Assembly (NCBI GenBank): GCA_038501625.1
Contig: JAZAYU010000726.1
Span: 1-64,000 of the forward strand
Reading direction: 5' to 3'
Length of the DNA stretch: 64,000 nt
Source of the DNA: Corbicula japonica
Lineage: Eukaryota > Mollusca > Bivalvia > Venerida > Cyrenidae
Shown in pieces: positions 23,099 through 34,385 of this stretch (positions within the stretch are counted from its first letter, which is position 1; every line of letters begins with the position of its first letter). The notes under the pieces are model-generated. The model saw nothing but the letters and a program-made list of their open reading frames with translations, was not told the DNA's origin and searched no databases. The translations under genes and the position numbers were made by a program.

Positions 23099-23469
23099 CT
23101 CACATAAAACCTGCGCTCTGTCAAATGATGTTCACTCTTGGCTAAACGTTCTCTGACTTATTTGCTTAGCTTCTTTTTCATTTTTTCTGAGTATTTACTG
23201 GCCTGCAACATTTAAAATGTATAACATGAGACTCTCAACATAGTTTGATAAATGTCCCCAATTACTTGTCAAAGAATTTATAGAAAGAAACCACTATTGG
23301 CCCTTCAAGCAGAGCTGTGTTTGTGATGTATCCTGTAAAATTAACCATTTGTTGGGTAAACCTGGTGCTTCACGGAATGCCCTATTTCATTCTAGCCGGG
23401 CCCATGGCCTGCAACTGAAATCACTTTTTTTCAAATTTACCATTGAGAATTTATGGTATTTCTGGAACT

Positions 23470-24850
23470 GAGCTGTAACCTATCGTAAACACTAATCTTT
23501 TATTGATTGGCTATACCTGGTCTTTCCACACTTGCTCATTGTCCTCCTAATATGACCAAATGTCTGTAACCTATCATATACACATTACCATTTATTGGGT
23601 ATTCTTGGTCCTTCTACAAGTGCCCATTGTCCTCCAATTAAGGCCCTATGTCTGTAACCTATCATGTACACTAACTATTTATTGGGTACACTTAGTCCTT
23701 CTACAAGTGCCCATTGTCCGCCCAGCAGGCCCTAAGTCTGTAGCCTCCCATTAAGGCCCTATGTATGTAACCTATCATGTACACTAACCATTTATAGGGT
23801 ACACCTGGTCCTTCTACAAGTGCCCATTATCCTCCAAGCTGCCCTATGTCTATAACCTATCATATACACAAACCATTTATTGGGTATACTTGGTCCTACT
23901 ACAAGTGCCCATTGTTCTCACTTTAAGGCACTATGTATGTAACCTATCATGTACAATAACCATTTATTGGGTACATTTGGTCCTTCTACAAGTGCCCATT
24001 GTCCTCCCAGCAAAGCCCTATGTCTATAACCTGTCATATACACTAACCATTTATTGGGAACACTTTGCCCTTCTAGAAGTCCCCATTGTCTTCCTACTGT
24101 AGCCCAGTCTGTAACGTTTCATATACACTGACCATTTATTGGGTACACTTGGCCCTTCTACAAGTGCCCATTGTTCTCCCTTTAAGGCACTATGTCTGTA
24201 ACCTATCATATACAATAACCATTTATTGGGAACACTTGGTCCTTCTACAAGTGCCCAATGGCCTCCCAGTAAGGCCCTATGTATGTAACCTATCATATAC
24301 ACTAACCATTTATTGGGTACACTTGGTCCTTCTATCATATACACAAACCATTTATTGGGTACACTTGGTCCTTCTACAAGTGCTCACTGTCCTGGCGTAG
24401 CCCAGTCTGTAATGCATCATATACACTAACCATTTATTGGGTACATTTGGTCCTTCTACATGTGCTCATTGTCCTCCTACTAAGGTCCTATGTCTGTAAC
24501 CTATCATATACACAAACCATTTATTGAGAATGCTTGGTCCTTCTACAAGTGCCCATTGCCCTCCTAGCATAGCCCAGTCTGTAACCTAACACGAACCATT
24601 TATTTGGTACACTTGGTCCTTCTACAAGTGACCATTGGCCTCCCAGCAAGGCCCTATGTCTACCAGCAATTAAGTTACCTATCATTTACAATTACCATTT
24701 TCAGAGTGTGCATGCTACTTCTAAATGTGCCCAATGACTTTTGGCATTGCCTAATGTCAGTAACTTATCATTTAGAAGGATTATACATGGCAATTCTGAA
24801 AATGCAAACTTAAATTCTAGCAAGGCCCTTTGTCTGCAACTTACTTACAA
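23470..24850. repeat. ~88-bp tandem array, ~14 copies
   Basis: The unit contains 'tgtctgtaacctatcatata', 'accatttattgggtacactt', 'ggtccttctacaagtgccca' and 'ttgtcctcc'. Copies run almost continuously from about 23,470, fading by 24,850. Open frames inside are repeat artefacts with no conserved stop-free reading in every copy. Confidence 0.9.
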
Positions 24851-25026
24851 TTTATGTTTGCACTTATTAATTTTAAAACAACTTTCATTGATTATACCAG
24901 ATCTTTTGCCAAATTACTAATTGTCTGGCTTGCAGGCCCAAATGGCTGAAATTAATCATTTACAATTATAATTTAATGCTATCTTTAGTAGTCATTTTGT
25001 ATGCTTGACTTATCCAATAGCATTAA

Positions 25027-25315
25027 CCCAGCAAGCAAAAGTATATGGGTCCTATATGGGTTCCCATGTGGGCCCCACATGGGCTGCCCATATAGGCCCC
25101 ATTTGGGTTTTGCAACCGGGATTAATATGGGTCCCATATGGGCAGCCCATTTAGGACCCATATGGGCTACATGTGGGTCCCATATGGGCTACATGTTGGT
25201 CCTATATGGGACCCGTATGGGCTGTATCTGGGCTATATGTGGGTTGTACGTGGGCTATATGTGGGTTGTATTTGGGCTATATGTAGGCTGTATCTGGGCT
25301 ATATGCGGGAAACGC
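25027..25315. mobile_element. CCCAGCA-ended element half with ATATGGG words
   Basis: Starts CCCAGCAAGCAAAAGTATAT, then about 35 copies or part-copies of 'atatgggacccatatggg'-type words and 'gggctatatgtgggttgta'. No matching right end is adjacent. The end sequence is shared with the AACGTT elements (CCCAGCARGCA), but the interior word differs. Confidence 0.65.
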
Positions 25316-25976
25316 ATTGGCTTTTAACTGTACTTGGATCCTTCATCTCCTGGCATGTGTAAATTGGAGGGTTCAAGTCTGCTAGTTTCAAATGCATTTG
25401 TGAAATTAAGGCGTAATAATTTACCTAACAATGGTGAACCACATAATAAAGGCAAACATCTAAATAAAGTTTGATCACTTTTAATTTTATGTTCAAAAGA
25501 TACCTTTCAGCAATGATACAAAAGATGCAAATAAATCATGTAAATGTATGTAAACATATGTAGCAAATATGGATCAGTAAAAAAATAAACTAATTCATAA
25601 ATAAGTAATAACAATTATTTATGCACATGAACATGCAACTGGTAAATAACTGTACAACAAACTTGAAAAAAATAGTTTTACACTGAAGATATGATCGAGT
25701 GACTATTATCACTTTAACATACTTTTACTCGTTGCAAAATGGACATCAAATACAAAATAAAGATAAATACATGTACAGTCGCTTAAAAAATCACAAATTT
25801 GTGGTCTGAATAGATGTATGCAGAATAAAAAGTTTGGCACATAATTGACTGAATGTAATATTAAATTGATATATAACAAAATGTTTGGCGTATAGTTGAC
25901 TGGATAATATTAAATTGATATATAATAACAAAAAGTTTGATACATAGTTGACTGGATGTAATATTAAATTGATGTA

Positions 25977-26582
25977 CTGTAGAACTGGTTTTATTCGCGT
26001 TAGTTTTATTTTCGCTAATATTCGCGAATCGCTTACCTCGCGAATTCATAAATATCGCGAATATATGATGAGTTTTAATAAATATCCGAAAAGAGGTAAG
26101 TTAAAATAGAACTGTAAATCATTTCAAACGCCACGTATCATTCCTTTTTTGGTCACCTTTTATTTATTTGATTTAATTGTTAAAATAAATTGGCAAAAAA
26201 TATACTTTACAATTATTTCCTTACACTATGTTTAGTTTTGAGTAATTTATTCTAATATGTTTTATTTTTATTTTTTAAAAAGAAACAATATAGCTATTGT
26301 CGGCGCTGTTTGTTATATTTCACGCCTAAACAAAAGGCAGTTTGCATAACAATATTATGTTTATTGATAGTTAATTGCTGTATTTCAAAGTAAGGATAAG
26401 GGTATTTATCTGTATCATTTGCAAGTGTTAAACGATGAAATCGTGATCACGTTAATAAACTTAATGTTTTCAGTTTCGAGTCTGACGACATCGCGAATTC
26501 ATAAATACGCGAATAAAGAAAATTACTGATTTTTGACGAAAATCGCTAAATTTTGACCTCGCGAAATTTTTTCGTTTTACAG
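25977..26582. mobile_element. MITE with TA duplication (CTGTARAAC ends)
   Basis: Left CTGTAGAACTGG..TTATTCGCG faces right TTTCGTTTTACAG, with TA at both flanks (25,975-25,976 and 26,583-26,584). Repeated 'cgcgaattcataaat' and 'tcgcgaa' words lie near both ends. The interior is AT-rich with no ORF. Confidence 0.65.
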
Positions 26583-27194
26583 TATTATCACAAAAATGTC
26601 TGCTATATATTATTTACTTGTTGCTGTCATTAATCAAGTAACGAGAAGTTATCGTCAGTAGCTTAAACATCCTACATTGTATAGAAATGATCCTCAATCA
26701 AAAGCGATCATACAATGGTTATTATTTTACTCAATTACTCTTAACATTCATAAGTGTCTTTTTTGTCATGTTGTTTTTGAAATAGCAAAGGCATCAGATA
26801 CATTCATATTTTGTAACAAAAAGGAAAAATAAAGGAATTGTATGAATCTCTGAATGTACCTTATGTATAACCTAGACATGAAACAAACACAAAAACATAA
26901 ATAAAACAAAGTTATTGTAGTTAACACTGACAAAAATCAACACCTCTATGAAACTTATCATATATTTTGAGGCAAATGAAACGCTGAAAATAGCACGAGA
27001 TCAAACAATTTACACAATACCAAATAGCTGCTTCTAGATATATATAAATATATAAACAGTCTAACTAGAACACTATACAGTGGGTATTTTCCTTCTATCG
27101 TTTCTAAGCATGCATTCAAAAATAGTAAAAAAGATTAACATATGTTCTTAACATGTACTTGGTGACAATTTTAACACGTATAAAGCATAAAACG

Positions 27195-27950
27195 ATGATT
27201 GATTATAATAAAAAATCGATCGTTTCTAGGATCGATATTCGATAATCGATTACGAAATTTAATAATCGATCATCAGTTTGCGGTTCATTAAGCAGCTAAC
27301 AAGGGAGATCACTGTATCAGAACAAAAACAGTTTTTGCTATATGACATAGATCAGTGTACTTTAAGCTTTGGAATATGTTCTCTCACTAAGTGTTTCAAG
27401 AAAAAGACTCCTGTACCTGCAGCCCACACCCTGTGCTCATATCAGATACGGTTACAAATTGCAATACATGCAGCCTGCGGGCTAGAAGTGTAATTCCTGT
27501 AAATGCTAACTCATTCCAGAAAATACACCGAAAATCCCTTTGTGATAATACAGTAGTTCTATACAGTGCCCTCATTTCACCATGGTAGAGACCAAATTTT
27601 GACCGCATTCCTGTCCCCAATTAATTTTTTTTCTATTTATAAAACAAATTCCCCTCTGAAGAATTTCTTATCTGTTTTGCATGCTTTAAGCAGAAGATTC
27701 TTACAATATCAATTTGAAATCTGCTTTTTTCTTGCAAAATAGAATATGCATTATAATAACAAACTATGAGTATTTTTGTTGCTAGAATATTAATAAAGAA
27801 TTCATATAAATAAAATTCTTCTTTATAAAAGCATGTACATTGTTATTGTAAATGCTTTGATTATACAATCGATGATTGATTGAAAAGGGTTGTTCGATTA
27901 TTTCCGATGATCGAATATGACTTTTGTCTGAGTATGAAACCCTAAATAAT
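27195..27950. mobile_element. Possible hAT-like element with TCGAT-rich ends
   Basis: 'gatgattgattataat...atcgat' at 27,195-27,275 and 'caatcgatgattgattgaaa...gatcgaatatg' at 27,865-27,925 are inversely related. The outer right sequence reads, on the complement, agggtttcatactc. The left outer end is not clear. No transposase. Confidence 0.35.
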
Positions 27951-28027
27951 ACCCTTTTGTGGAATGACAAGGTATATGTATTATGCAGTACAAAAAAATT
28001 TGGCACATATTTCACTAGATGTTTGAA

Positions 28028-30203
28028 TTAATCTAAATTGTTATTTTGACCATTCTTGTTTTGCCCATCTCGCGACTTCCGGGCACCATCCTGGACCCAA
28101 GACTCAGACAGCCACTTGGTAATACTAAGTTCCAAATCCTTTCGACTACTTGACCGCGTTGCTGCATTCATATGTTGACACCCTGCATATATATAAAAAT
28201 AAGTAAACATATAGTCACATATTATGTATATAATTATATACAAATACAGCTTTTTCTAAGGAATTCCCTTGGCACAAGGGGTGCGTATTAGCCTGGCAGT
28301 GAAGGGGTTAATGAGTTTGGTTTAAAATGTAAACTTCAAGTAGGTTTTGATGAGAAACAAACAATTAGTTACCATGAAGCAAAGCAAAACAACATAGGTA
28401 CATTCATAGTATTTCGCAAAATAAAAATGTGAACACATGGAATAATATTAATAGTCTGCTTAGAACAAAAAAATTTGTTAAAAGATTGATGCATTTCCTT
28501 CTTTCGACAATTTTTAATAGTCTTACTGCAAAGGAATACTATTTCGTGGACATTTCTTCCACCAAACTCTGAGTCTGACAGGTATTTGACCTGCAAAATT
28601 AAATATGGTTATTAAAACACATGAAATAAATAAAATCAATGGTTATTTTTTTATCAAGACCTTTGCATATATTGAATATTACAAAAATGCTGCATAAAAT
28701 TAATTTTCGAGCACCAAAATTTCAATTTTACGCACAGTAATTACTAAGTTTGAAATTGGCAACTTTTTCATGCAAACAATAAACTCGCAAAAACATATGA
28801 CAATCCAGAAATTGATCTAAGATTTCAAAAATAACGTCGAAATAAAATAACTTAATGTTAGATATGGATACAATATAAATGTTTCTTTTGATAATTACTC
28901 ACCCAAAAACTTATTTATGCCGAAATTGTTGTTGTTTGTCAATTGTTTTATAACGAATATCACTCGCTCAACTTTCTCTTTCTTTTAGAAGTGCCGCGAG
29001 ACTGTTTTCCGCAAATTTTATTTATTTATTTTTTTTTAATCAATGACAACAAAATGCATCAATTCTTTTCTACATGTTTTAATATAAGCCCAGAATACAA
29101 ATATAAAAAAATACGAAAAAATAACAAACTATTTTATTCAGAAATCCTGATCGTGAAGTTCCGTATCCAGTCGGCCTTTTTCGGACACTGTATGGTATAT
29201 GGGCCCCATCTGGGTCCCGTATGGGAAGTTTGCCCAGATACAGCCCATATGGGGCCTATTTGGGCTTGCGTGCTGGGAAAGTTCTTTTTAGAAAAATAAC
29301 TATTTGCCTTCAGATTGTAACTTAATAAATATTTTTACTAAAAAGCATATTCAACAACTATTTTAACATTTCTGGCATAATTTACAAGAACTAAGAAACA
29401 TTTATCACTTGGAAACATAAAATACTGCAAAGGTATTGGGATGAAATTGCCTATTACCTTGAATTCGGTCAGTCTTAAGACCTCTTTTATAACGATCTTC
29501 GCAACACAGCCTTTTTTCCCGGTGGTCTGAAGACCTTTTTGTCCAAAAAAACTCTGACAAATTTAATAAATCAAAATCCAAACACATCTCCCATTGTCCT
29601 TTGGGTCACTTACCCATGCAAAAAGCATGCAAATCATTGCCCACCTGTGTAGTTTAACATGTTCAATCTCTACATGTATAACAAGACCTGCATAAAATCT
29701 TGTGTGCCGGTTGTTGTGCAGTGTTTTAAATTTCATTACAGTTGAGGTTTTAAAAGCTTTTTTTTGCAACAATAAAAAGTGTTGGCTCTAGCGGGAGCAT
29801 TGAGATGGATATTGTAATTAATTATTTTCGTTCCATCAGCTTTTAATCTTGCTGAATGTGTCATTGAGTGTCTGCTGAGGACCACCATGTGCTTTATTAG
29901 TTATTTTAAATGAAGACAAACAATCTAATTCTGAGCATACACGCATAAACAGATCAACTATTCAACATATTCCATTTAGCAGACAACGAAATTACGTTAC
30001 TTGCAATATTTTACTATACCGATAGAGTTAAACTTACTTATATCTTTCCCAAAATCTTTCTCTTGTTTTCCACTTACGAACGTTATAGACGAATATACTT
30101 CAAATGCCTTTTTAACATTAAATACTGCAATTAAATCTGTACAGTAATCTTGAAATGGTGAAATTTCGGTCCAGAAAACGCTCCAAGACATGGACGTCGC
30201 CAT
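28028..30203 (-). CDS. Five-exon gene, unrecognised 184-residue protein
   Basis: Reconstructed on the minus strand. Exons: 30203-30038, 29687-29614, 29553-29458, 28590-28527, 28182-28028. All introns are GT-AG with good sites (ata a|gtaagt; attttatgcag; tgg|gtaagt; tttgtcag; caag|gtaata; attttgcag; gca|gtaaga; tatgcag). Phases agree at all four joins, and the total of 555 bp is 184 codons plus TAA. The start MATSMSWSVFWTEISPFQDY has a good context (aacATGGCG). Later segments: LVIHVEIEHVKLHRWAMICM, then GKKGCVAKIVIKEVLRLTEF, then VKYLSDSEFGGRNVHEIVFL. The C-terminal part is hydrophilic (SSSRKDLELSITKWLSESW...KNGQNNNLD). No signal peptide or clear membrane helix. I do not recognise the family. 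Intron 3 carries an ATATGGG transposon end. Confidence 0.75.
29160..29277. mobile_element. Right end of a CCCAGCA-class element, in intron 3
   Basis: Contains 'tatatgggccccatctggg', 'cagcccatatggggcctatt' and ends 'gcttgcgtgctggg', the inverse of CCCAGCAMGCAA. Flanking AA matches the AA before the left half at 25,027. A single 4.25 kb element would, however, swallow two exons of the five-exon gene, so two separate fragments are more likely. Confidence 0.55.
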
Positions 30204-30326
30204 GTTGAAACTGCATCCGAAGCATTCCGATGTGAAGGGGCGTGTCATACAACCTCATGCATAATTATAAGGTCCTTCTAACGTTGTCCATTTTCCGCTT
30301 ACCGATCTGACTCATGTGGGCCCCCA

Positions 30327-30343
30327 TTGTTGTTGTTGTTGTT
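30327..30343. repeat. Short (TTG)n run
   Basis: Five to six TTG units in the region upstream of the five-exon gene. Confidence 0.7.
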
Positions 30344-30795
30344 TTTCAGACTGGTTTCTCATTCTCACAAATTCACCGTCTGATTTAAAACAGAAAACCA
30401 ATAACCCTTCACAATTCAAGGGGAGATCACTGATTAGTCTGAAACGCGGTATCCGCGCTATCGCGGTAGTCTGTTGGAAGATAGAACCAAGCGCTGTGTT
30501 GGCAATACAAAAATAATTTGTACTTAATAGAGAGTTCTCAAAAGCGTTACTCGAGTCATTTTCATGCGTTATAAGATATTTTTAAATAAAATGAAATTTA
30601 AATATCATGTTTTCCAACAAAATATAAATAAAATGTTGATATGCCCCAGACAACAGCCTAGATTGGCAGACTTTAGACTCGCATTGGCAAAAGTTTCCGT
30701 TCAGAATACGGACGATATTGCCTAGTGTTAAGACAATACAACACACATTATAAACAAAACTAGACTGTACATCTTTCAGCAAAATGACCAAATGT

Positions 30796-31164
30796 TCACC
30801 AAAGTTCACTGGAGTAAGCATTATCCATAAACATTCGTAGTTTTAAATCAGTGTTATCTTGCAGAATCTTCCTTGTTTCTGCTCGTGCCAAGTTAAGTGC
30901 ATCCTTGAGCCCGTCTATGGTCTTTTTTAAATGTGAAATCTCGCTGGCCTGTTCCCTAGCGATACCCTCACTCATCTCGAGCTGGGTGTTTATATTAATA
31001 AAATTCGACCGAGTCTGGTCGAGCTCACGTTGAAGCTCCTGTACTTCATTATTAAGTCTGACATTGTCCGCGTTTGAAAAGCTAATGCAGGTTTGGTTAG
31101 CATCCCTTTCGGATCCATGCATAGATACGGCCAGGTCTAAAAACTTATTCATATACCTATCCAT
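30796..31164 (-). CDS. Single-exon coiled-coil protein, 122 residues
   Basis: ATG (tccATGGATAGG reversed context) to stop on the minus strand: MDRYMNKFLDLAVSMHGSER at the start, then heptad-rich LNNEVQELQRELDQTRSNFI and QASEISHLKKTIDGLKDALN, ending NDNAYSSELW-like (FMDNAYSSELW). Roughly residues 35-110 form a continuous predicted coiled coil (Leu/Ile at a/d positions). A TATA box lies about 60 bp upstream of the ATG, which argues for a real transcription unit. No domain beyond the coil is recognised; possibly a structural or oligomerising protein. A spliced extension past the stop is not excluded. Confidence 0.55.
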   Translation of the reverse strand: MDRYMNKFLDLAVSMHGSERDANQTCISFSNADNVRLNNEVQELQRELDQTRSNFININTQLEMSEGIAREQASEISHLKKTIDGLKDALNLARAETRKILQDNTDLKLRMFMDNAYSSELW

Positions 31165-31222
31165 GGTATTGGTTTTTTACTGATGTGTAAAAACTTGTGA
31201 CTTGTCGGAAACAGCCATACTC

Positions 31223-31229
31223 TTTTATA
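31223..31229 (-). promoter_or_regulatory. TATA box of the coiled-coil gene
   Basis: On the minus strand the sequence reads gctgTATAAAAGAG, 59 bp before the ATG at 31,164. That spacing leaves room for a short 5' UTR of about 30 bp. Confidence 0.5.
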
Positions 31230-31859
31230 CAGCATCGCAACCCTCGGCAAGTCACGTTTTTTATCTGTAGGCTGGGGTAGGAATTTGGGGTTGTACAAAA
31301 GAAACATGATAAAATTCGGGTGTCAATAGTTTAGTCCGCCTTTGGCCCTTTTGTCTTGAGGGTTAGTCAAGTTCACAATGCCTCACGTCAGAATTACGGA
31401 TACGTTATAGCATTTTTGTGAGTTCAATAGAAAATTGTGAAAGTTCACTCCCCCGAAAAAAACAACAGAATTAATAACCTCAAGACCTTTGTGGTTCTTG
31501 GATTAGTCATAGTCACGGTGAGCTACCCAAATTTTAATTTTATATTATGGTATTTTTTTTATCAATACTCAAAAAGCATCAGGCGGCTATTAATCATGAT
31601 GACTTATGCATAATATTACGTCTGTATTGTGGACATCCTTTATTAGGGTCATGATTTAGCTGTTAATGTAAAGCCCACTCATGGTGACAGTTTCAAAATT
31701 CTTTTGACGGGATTAGAATAATACTCCTTCAAAATATTTTCTTTATATTCATTATCCATAATTTATCTTTTTTTCCTACCGCTCGTATAATGACATTCAC
31801 ATTGAAATATCCTAACTTATATAGGGATATATTCACTTCAAAATGAAGGCTAGTGTATG

Positions 31860-32065
31860 AAGATTTTTTAAGCGAAGATTTTACTCTCTGGCGAGGATCT
31901 TGCTCTTATGCGAGGATTATACTCTTAAGCGAGGATCTTGCTCACAGGCGAGGACTTTGCTCAAGGAGGATCTTGCTCAGGCGAGGATTTTGCTCAGGCG
32001 AGGACTTAACTCAAAAAGCGAGGACTTTACTCAAAAAGCGAGGACTTTACTCAAAAAGCGAGGTT
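31860..32065. repeat. ~20-25 bp minisatellite
   Basis: Repeats of 'gcgaggactttactcaaaaa' and variants ('gcgaggatcttgctc'), about nine copies. The last three are identical at 20 bp. Confidence 0.85.
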
Positions 32066-32097
32066 TGAACCCTTATTTTTATACTACTAGTATATTA

Positions 32098-32175
32098 CAG
32101 TATGTTATGGTACGGTACAGCATTGTACTGTACTGTACCATACCATACTGTACTATACTGTACAGTACTTCAATG
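32098..32175. repeat. TACTG-rich palindromic microsatellite
   Basis: 'ggtacggtacagcattgtac', 'tgtactgtaccata' and 'actgtacagtac' form overlapping palindromes that could fold as hairpins. Confidence 0.75.
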
Positions 32176-33039
32176 TGTTCTGTTTTACCTTTCATTTCAT
32201 GTATCTAAGAAACAGGTGAGCGATTTAAAGCCAATTGGCCCTCTTGTTTCAGCTGTGACACTCCTAATTGGCCCTCTTGCTTCTGCTGTGACACTCCTGT
32301 GTCTAATCCAAGACAAAACAAAACAAAGGTGTATCAATATTGTGCTAAAATGGTCCCTTAAAGGGACTAGGTTCTCCCATCTTAAAGCTACAAGATAAAG
32401 CATACTGTACAGTACCTGCCAAACAACAACATAAAGCATTCCGAACAGGACCTGCCAAACTACAATTATAAAACATTCTGAACAGTTGCAAAACTTGAAG
32501 ATAACAAATGTTTACAGTACCTGCCAAACTACTATATACTACATATTATACAGAACCTGCAAAACTACACGATAAAACATGATGAACAGTACCTGCTAAA
32601 CCTGATAAACTACAAATATAAAACATTCTAACAGTACCTGCCAAACCACAACATACTGTACACTACCTGCGAAACTACAATTATAAAACATGCTGTACAG
32701 TACCTGCAAAACTAGAAGATAACAAATGTTTACAGTACCTGCCAAACTTCTATATACTACATACTATACAGTACCTACAAAACTACACCACAAAACATGA
32801 TGTACAGTACCTGCCAAACTTTTATATACTACATACTATACACTACCTACAGAACTACAAGATAAAGCATTCTGTTCAGTACCTGCCAAACTACAATTTA
32901 AAACATTCTGAACAGTTCCTGCAAATCTATAGGTCGACCGAGGTAAATTGGCGATGTTTACAGTTATTAATAGAATGTAAATACTGGTATAGGCAAATTT
33001 AGGACTTAAAAGTATTATTGTGCAAGATCATATTATATC

Positions 33040-33110
33040 GCCTCAATAGCGCAGTGGTAAACGCGTCTCGTTAGCAATGACATATCTTTTTTCGACACGG
33101 GTTCGAATCA
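33040..33110 (+). repeat. tRNA-like sequence (A and B boxes)
   Basis: A box TAGCGCAGTGGTAAACGCG and B box GGTTCGAATC are separated by about 53 bases, as in class II (Leu/Ser) tRNAs. The anticodon arm GTCTC-GTTAGCA-ATGAC pairs only in part, so a functional tRNA is doubtful. Confidence 0.45.
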
Positions 33111-33274
33111 TTCACGCAATTCAGAAATATATTTCGATTTCTATTTTTTAATTTTTATTCCAGTTATTTCGTATCTTATATTTTCTGTTTCAATTTATTT
33201 TATCACATCGAATTTCTCGAGGATCTCGAGGAAATAGTTAATGTGTAAAAAGTTTAAAAAAACATGTTTCGAAC

Positions 33275-33360
33275 CTACAATCTATCGTACGGTTTCTACC
33301 ATTGCATTTCAACGTATTTTTATTGACTGCGTCTTAGACCACTCGACTAATGGGACGAGT
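33275..33360 (-). repeat. tRNA-like sequence, opposite strand
   Basis: On the complement: TAGTCGAGTGGTCTAAGACG (A-box region with Leu/Ser-type D arm) and, about 66 bases on, AGGTTCGAAACA (B box). The spacing is slightly long for a class II tRNA, consistent with a degenerate or pol III promoter-like copy. Confidence 0.4.
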
Positions 33361-34177
33361 GTTGGGAGCGTAACGCTTTGTATTAAACAACGATTATAAT
33401 AATATTATATGTCCATTGTTTACATGTAACGCCAATTTAAACACGCCAAAGTAAACATTGCCAAATTACCTCTGTCCAATAATACAAGATAAAACATACT
33501 GTACACTACCTGTGTCAAACTACAAGATAAAACATACTGTACACTACCCGTGTCAAACTACAAGATAAAACATACTGTCGTAAATAAATGCCTCATAAAA
33601 AGTAATTTTGCAGAAATGCTTAAAATGATTGTCATAAAACAAACATGAAATTTCACTTAAACATTTTGCCTTGACTAGCCACTCTGATTTTACAATAAAA
33701 TACACTGGTATTTACACCAAATGAAATTCCCCTCCCCACTGTATTGCCATAATCATTTTTCTAGCAAAGGTTTCTGGTGATAGTCCTACAGGAATCACAA
33801 GTGACATCTCGCGTGTATGAGCAATCGGCAATCTTGTTTTATCCATCTCAAATTTTACTTAAGTTTCTTTTCATAACCTAGGGGCGGCAATGTCGAACAT
33901 CCAGTCCAAAATTGAATATTTCCTTCAATAAACCTTCAACTCACCATCTGAAATTTGATTACAGTTGCCAAGCTCGTACATGAATAAACAAAAATGAATT
34001 TTGGAAAATAAAAAGTTTTATTTACTCTGAAAACATATAATATTTTGGGCTCCTAAAGACGTGCAATATTTCCACTTCAGAACTTTTGCCAATCTAACAT
34101 GATAAATTTTTTTAATCTTTTAAGAAAAACAATTTTACCAGTATTGGTCTTTAACCTCTGAATGTGACCTTGGGACA

Positions 34178-34385
34178 GCACGACTTTTATCAGACCAGTG
34201 ATGACCAGGAAGACATTACATCTCATGAACACATGACAGATGAAAATGATAAAGATAGTGACTATATTCCAAACAGTGTGCCCGAGGATGAAGATATTGG
34301 AGATGTTGATACAGATGTTGATAATGTGACTGAAATAGTTCAGGAGCAGGACAGTGGCAGTAATTTGACTAAAATAGTTCAGTAG
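34178..34385 (+). CDS. Candidate acidic exon
   Basis: After an acceptor-like cttgggacag the frame reads HDFYQTSDDQEDITSHEHMT, then DENDKDSDYIPNSVPEDEDI, and ends at TAG (NLTKIVQ). Strongly acidic with coding-like composition. Similar 'DKDSDY(I/V)P' stretches occur at the start of some mollusc transposon-associated proteins. No downstream donor was found; may be a stray or terminal exon. Confidence 0.3.

Larger units (their letters stand above)
32932..33479. mobile_element. Inverted-repeat element carrying two opposed tRNA-like sequences
   Basis: The left end GAGGTAAATTGGCGATGTTT matches the complement of the right end (GAGGTAATTTGGCAATGTTT) with few changes. The insertion cleanly splits a tandem array. 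Inside are a plus-strand (33,040-33,110) and a minus-strand (33,275-33,360) tRNA-like segment. No protein ORF. Confidence 0.65.
32390..33575. repeat. ~55-bp tandem array split by an insertion
   Basis: Units of 'acagtacctgccaaactaca' plus 'ataaaacattctga'. They run 32,390-32,930 and resume at 33,480-33,575 ('caagataaaacatactgtac'). The intervening 0.55 kb is a separate inverted-repeat element. Confidence 0.8.

Noticed and set aside
23560..24813. Several 60-105 codon frames with SYTLTIYWVHLVLL repeats
   Set aside because: They come from the 88-bp tandem array (not a multiple of three, so the frame changes between copies).
23470..24850. CRISPR-like array
   Set aside because: Units are contiguous tandem repeats without unique spacers, in a eukaryotic genome.
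25001..25362. Frames rich in MGPIWA/YMWVV repeats
   Set aside because: Produced by the ATATGGG word array of a CCCAGCA-ended element.
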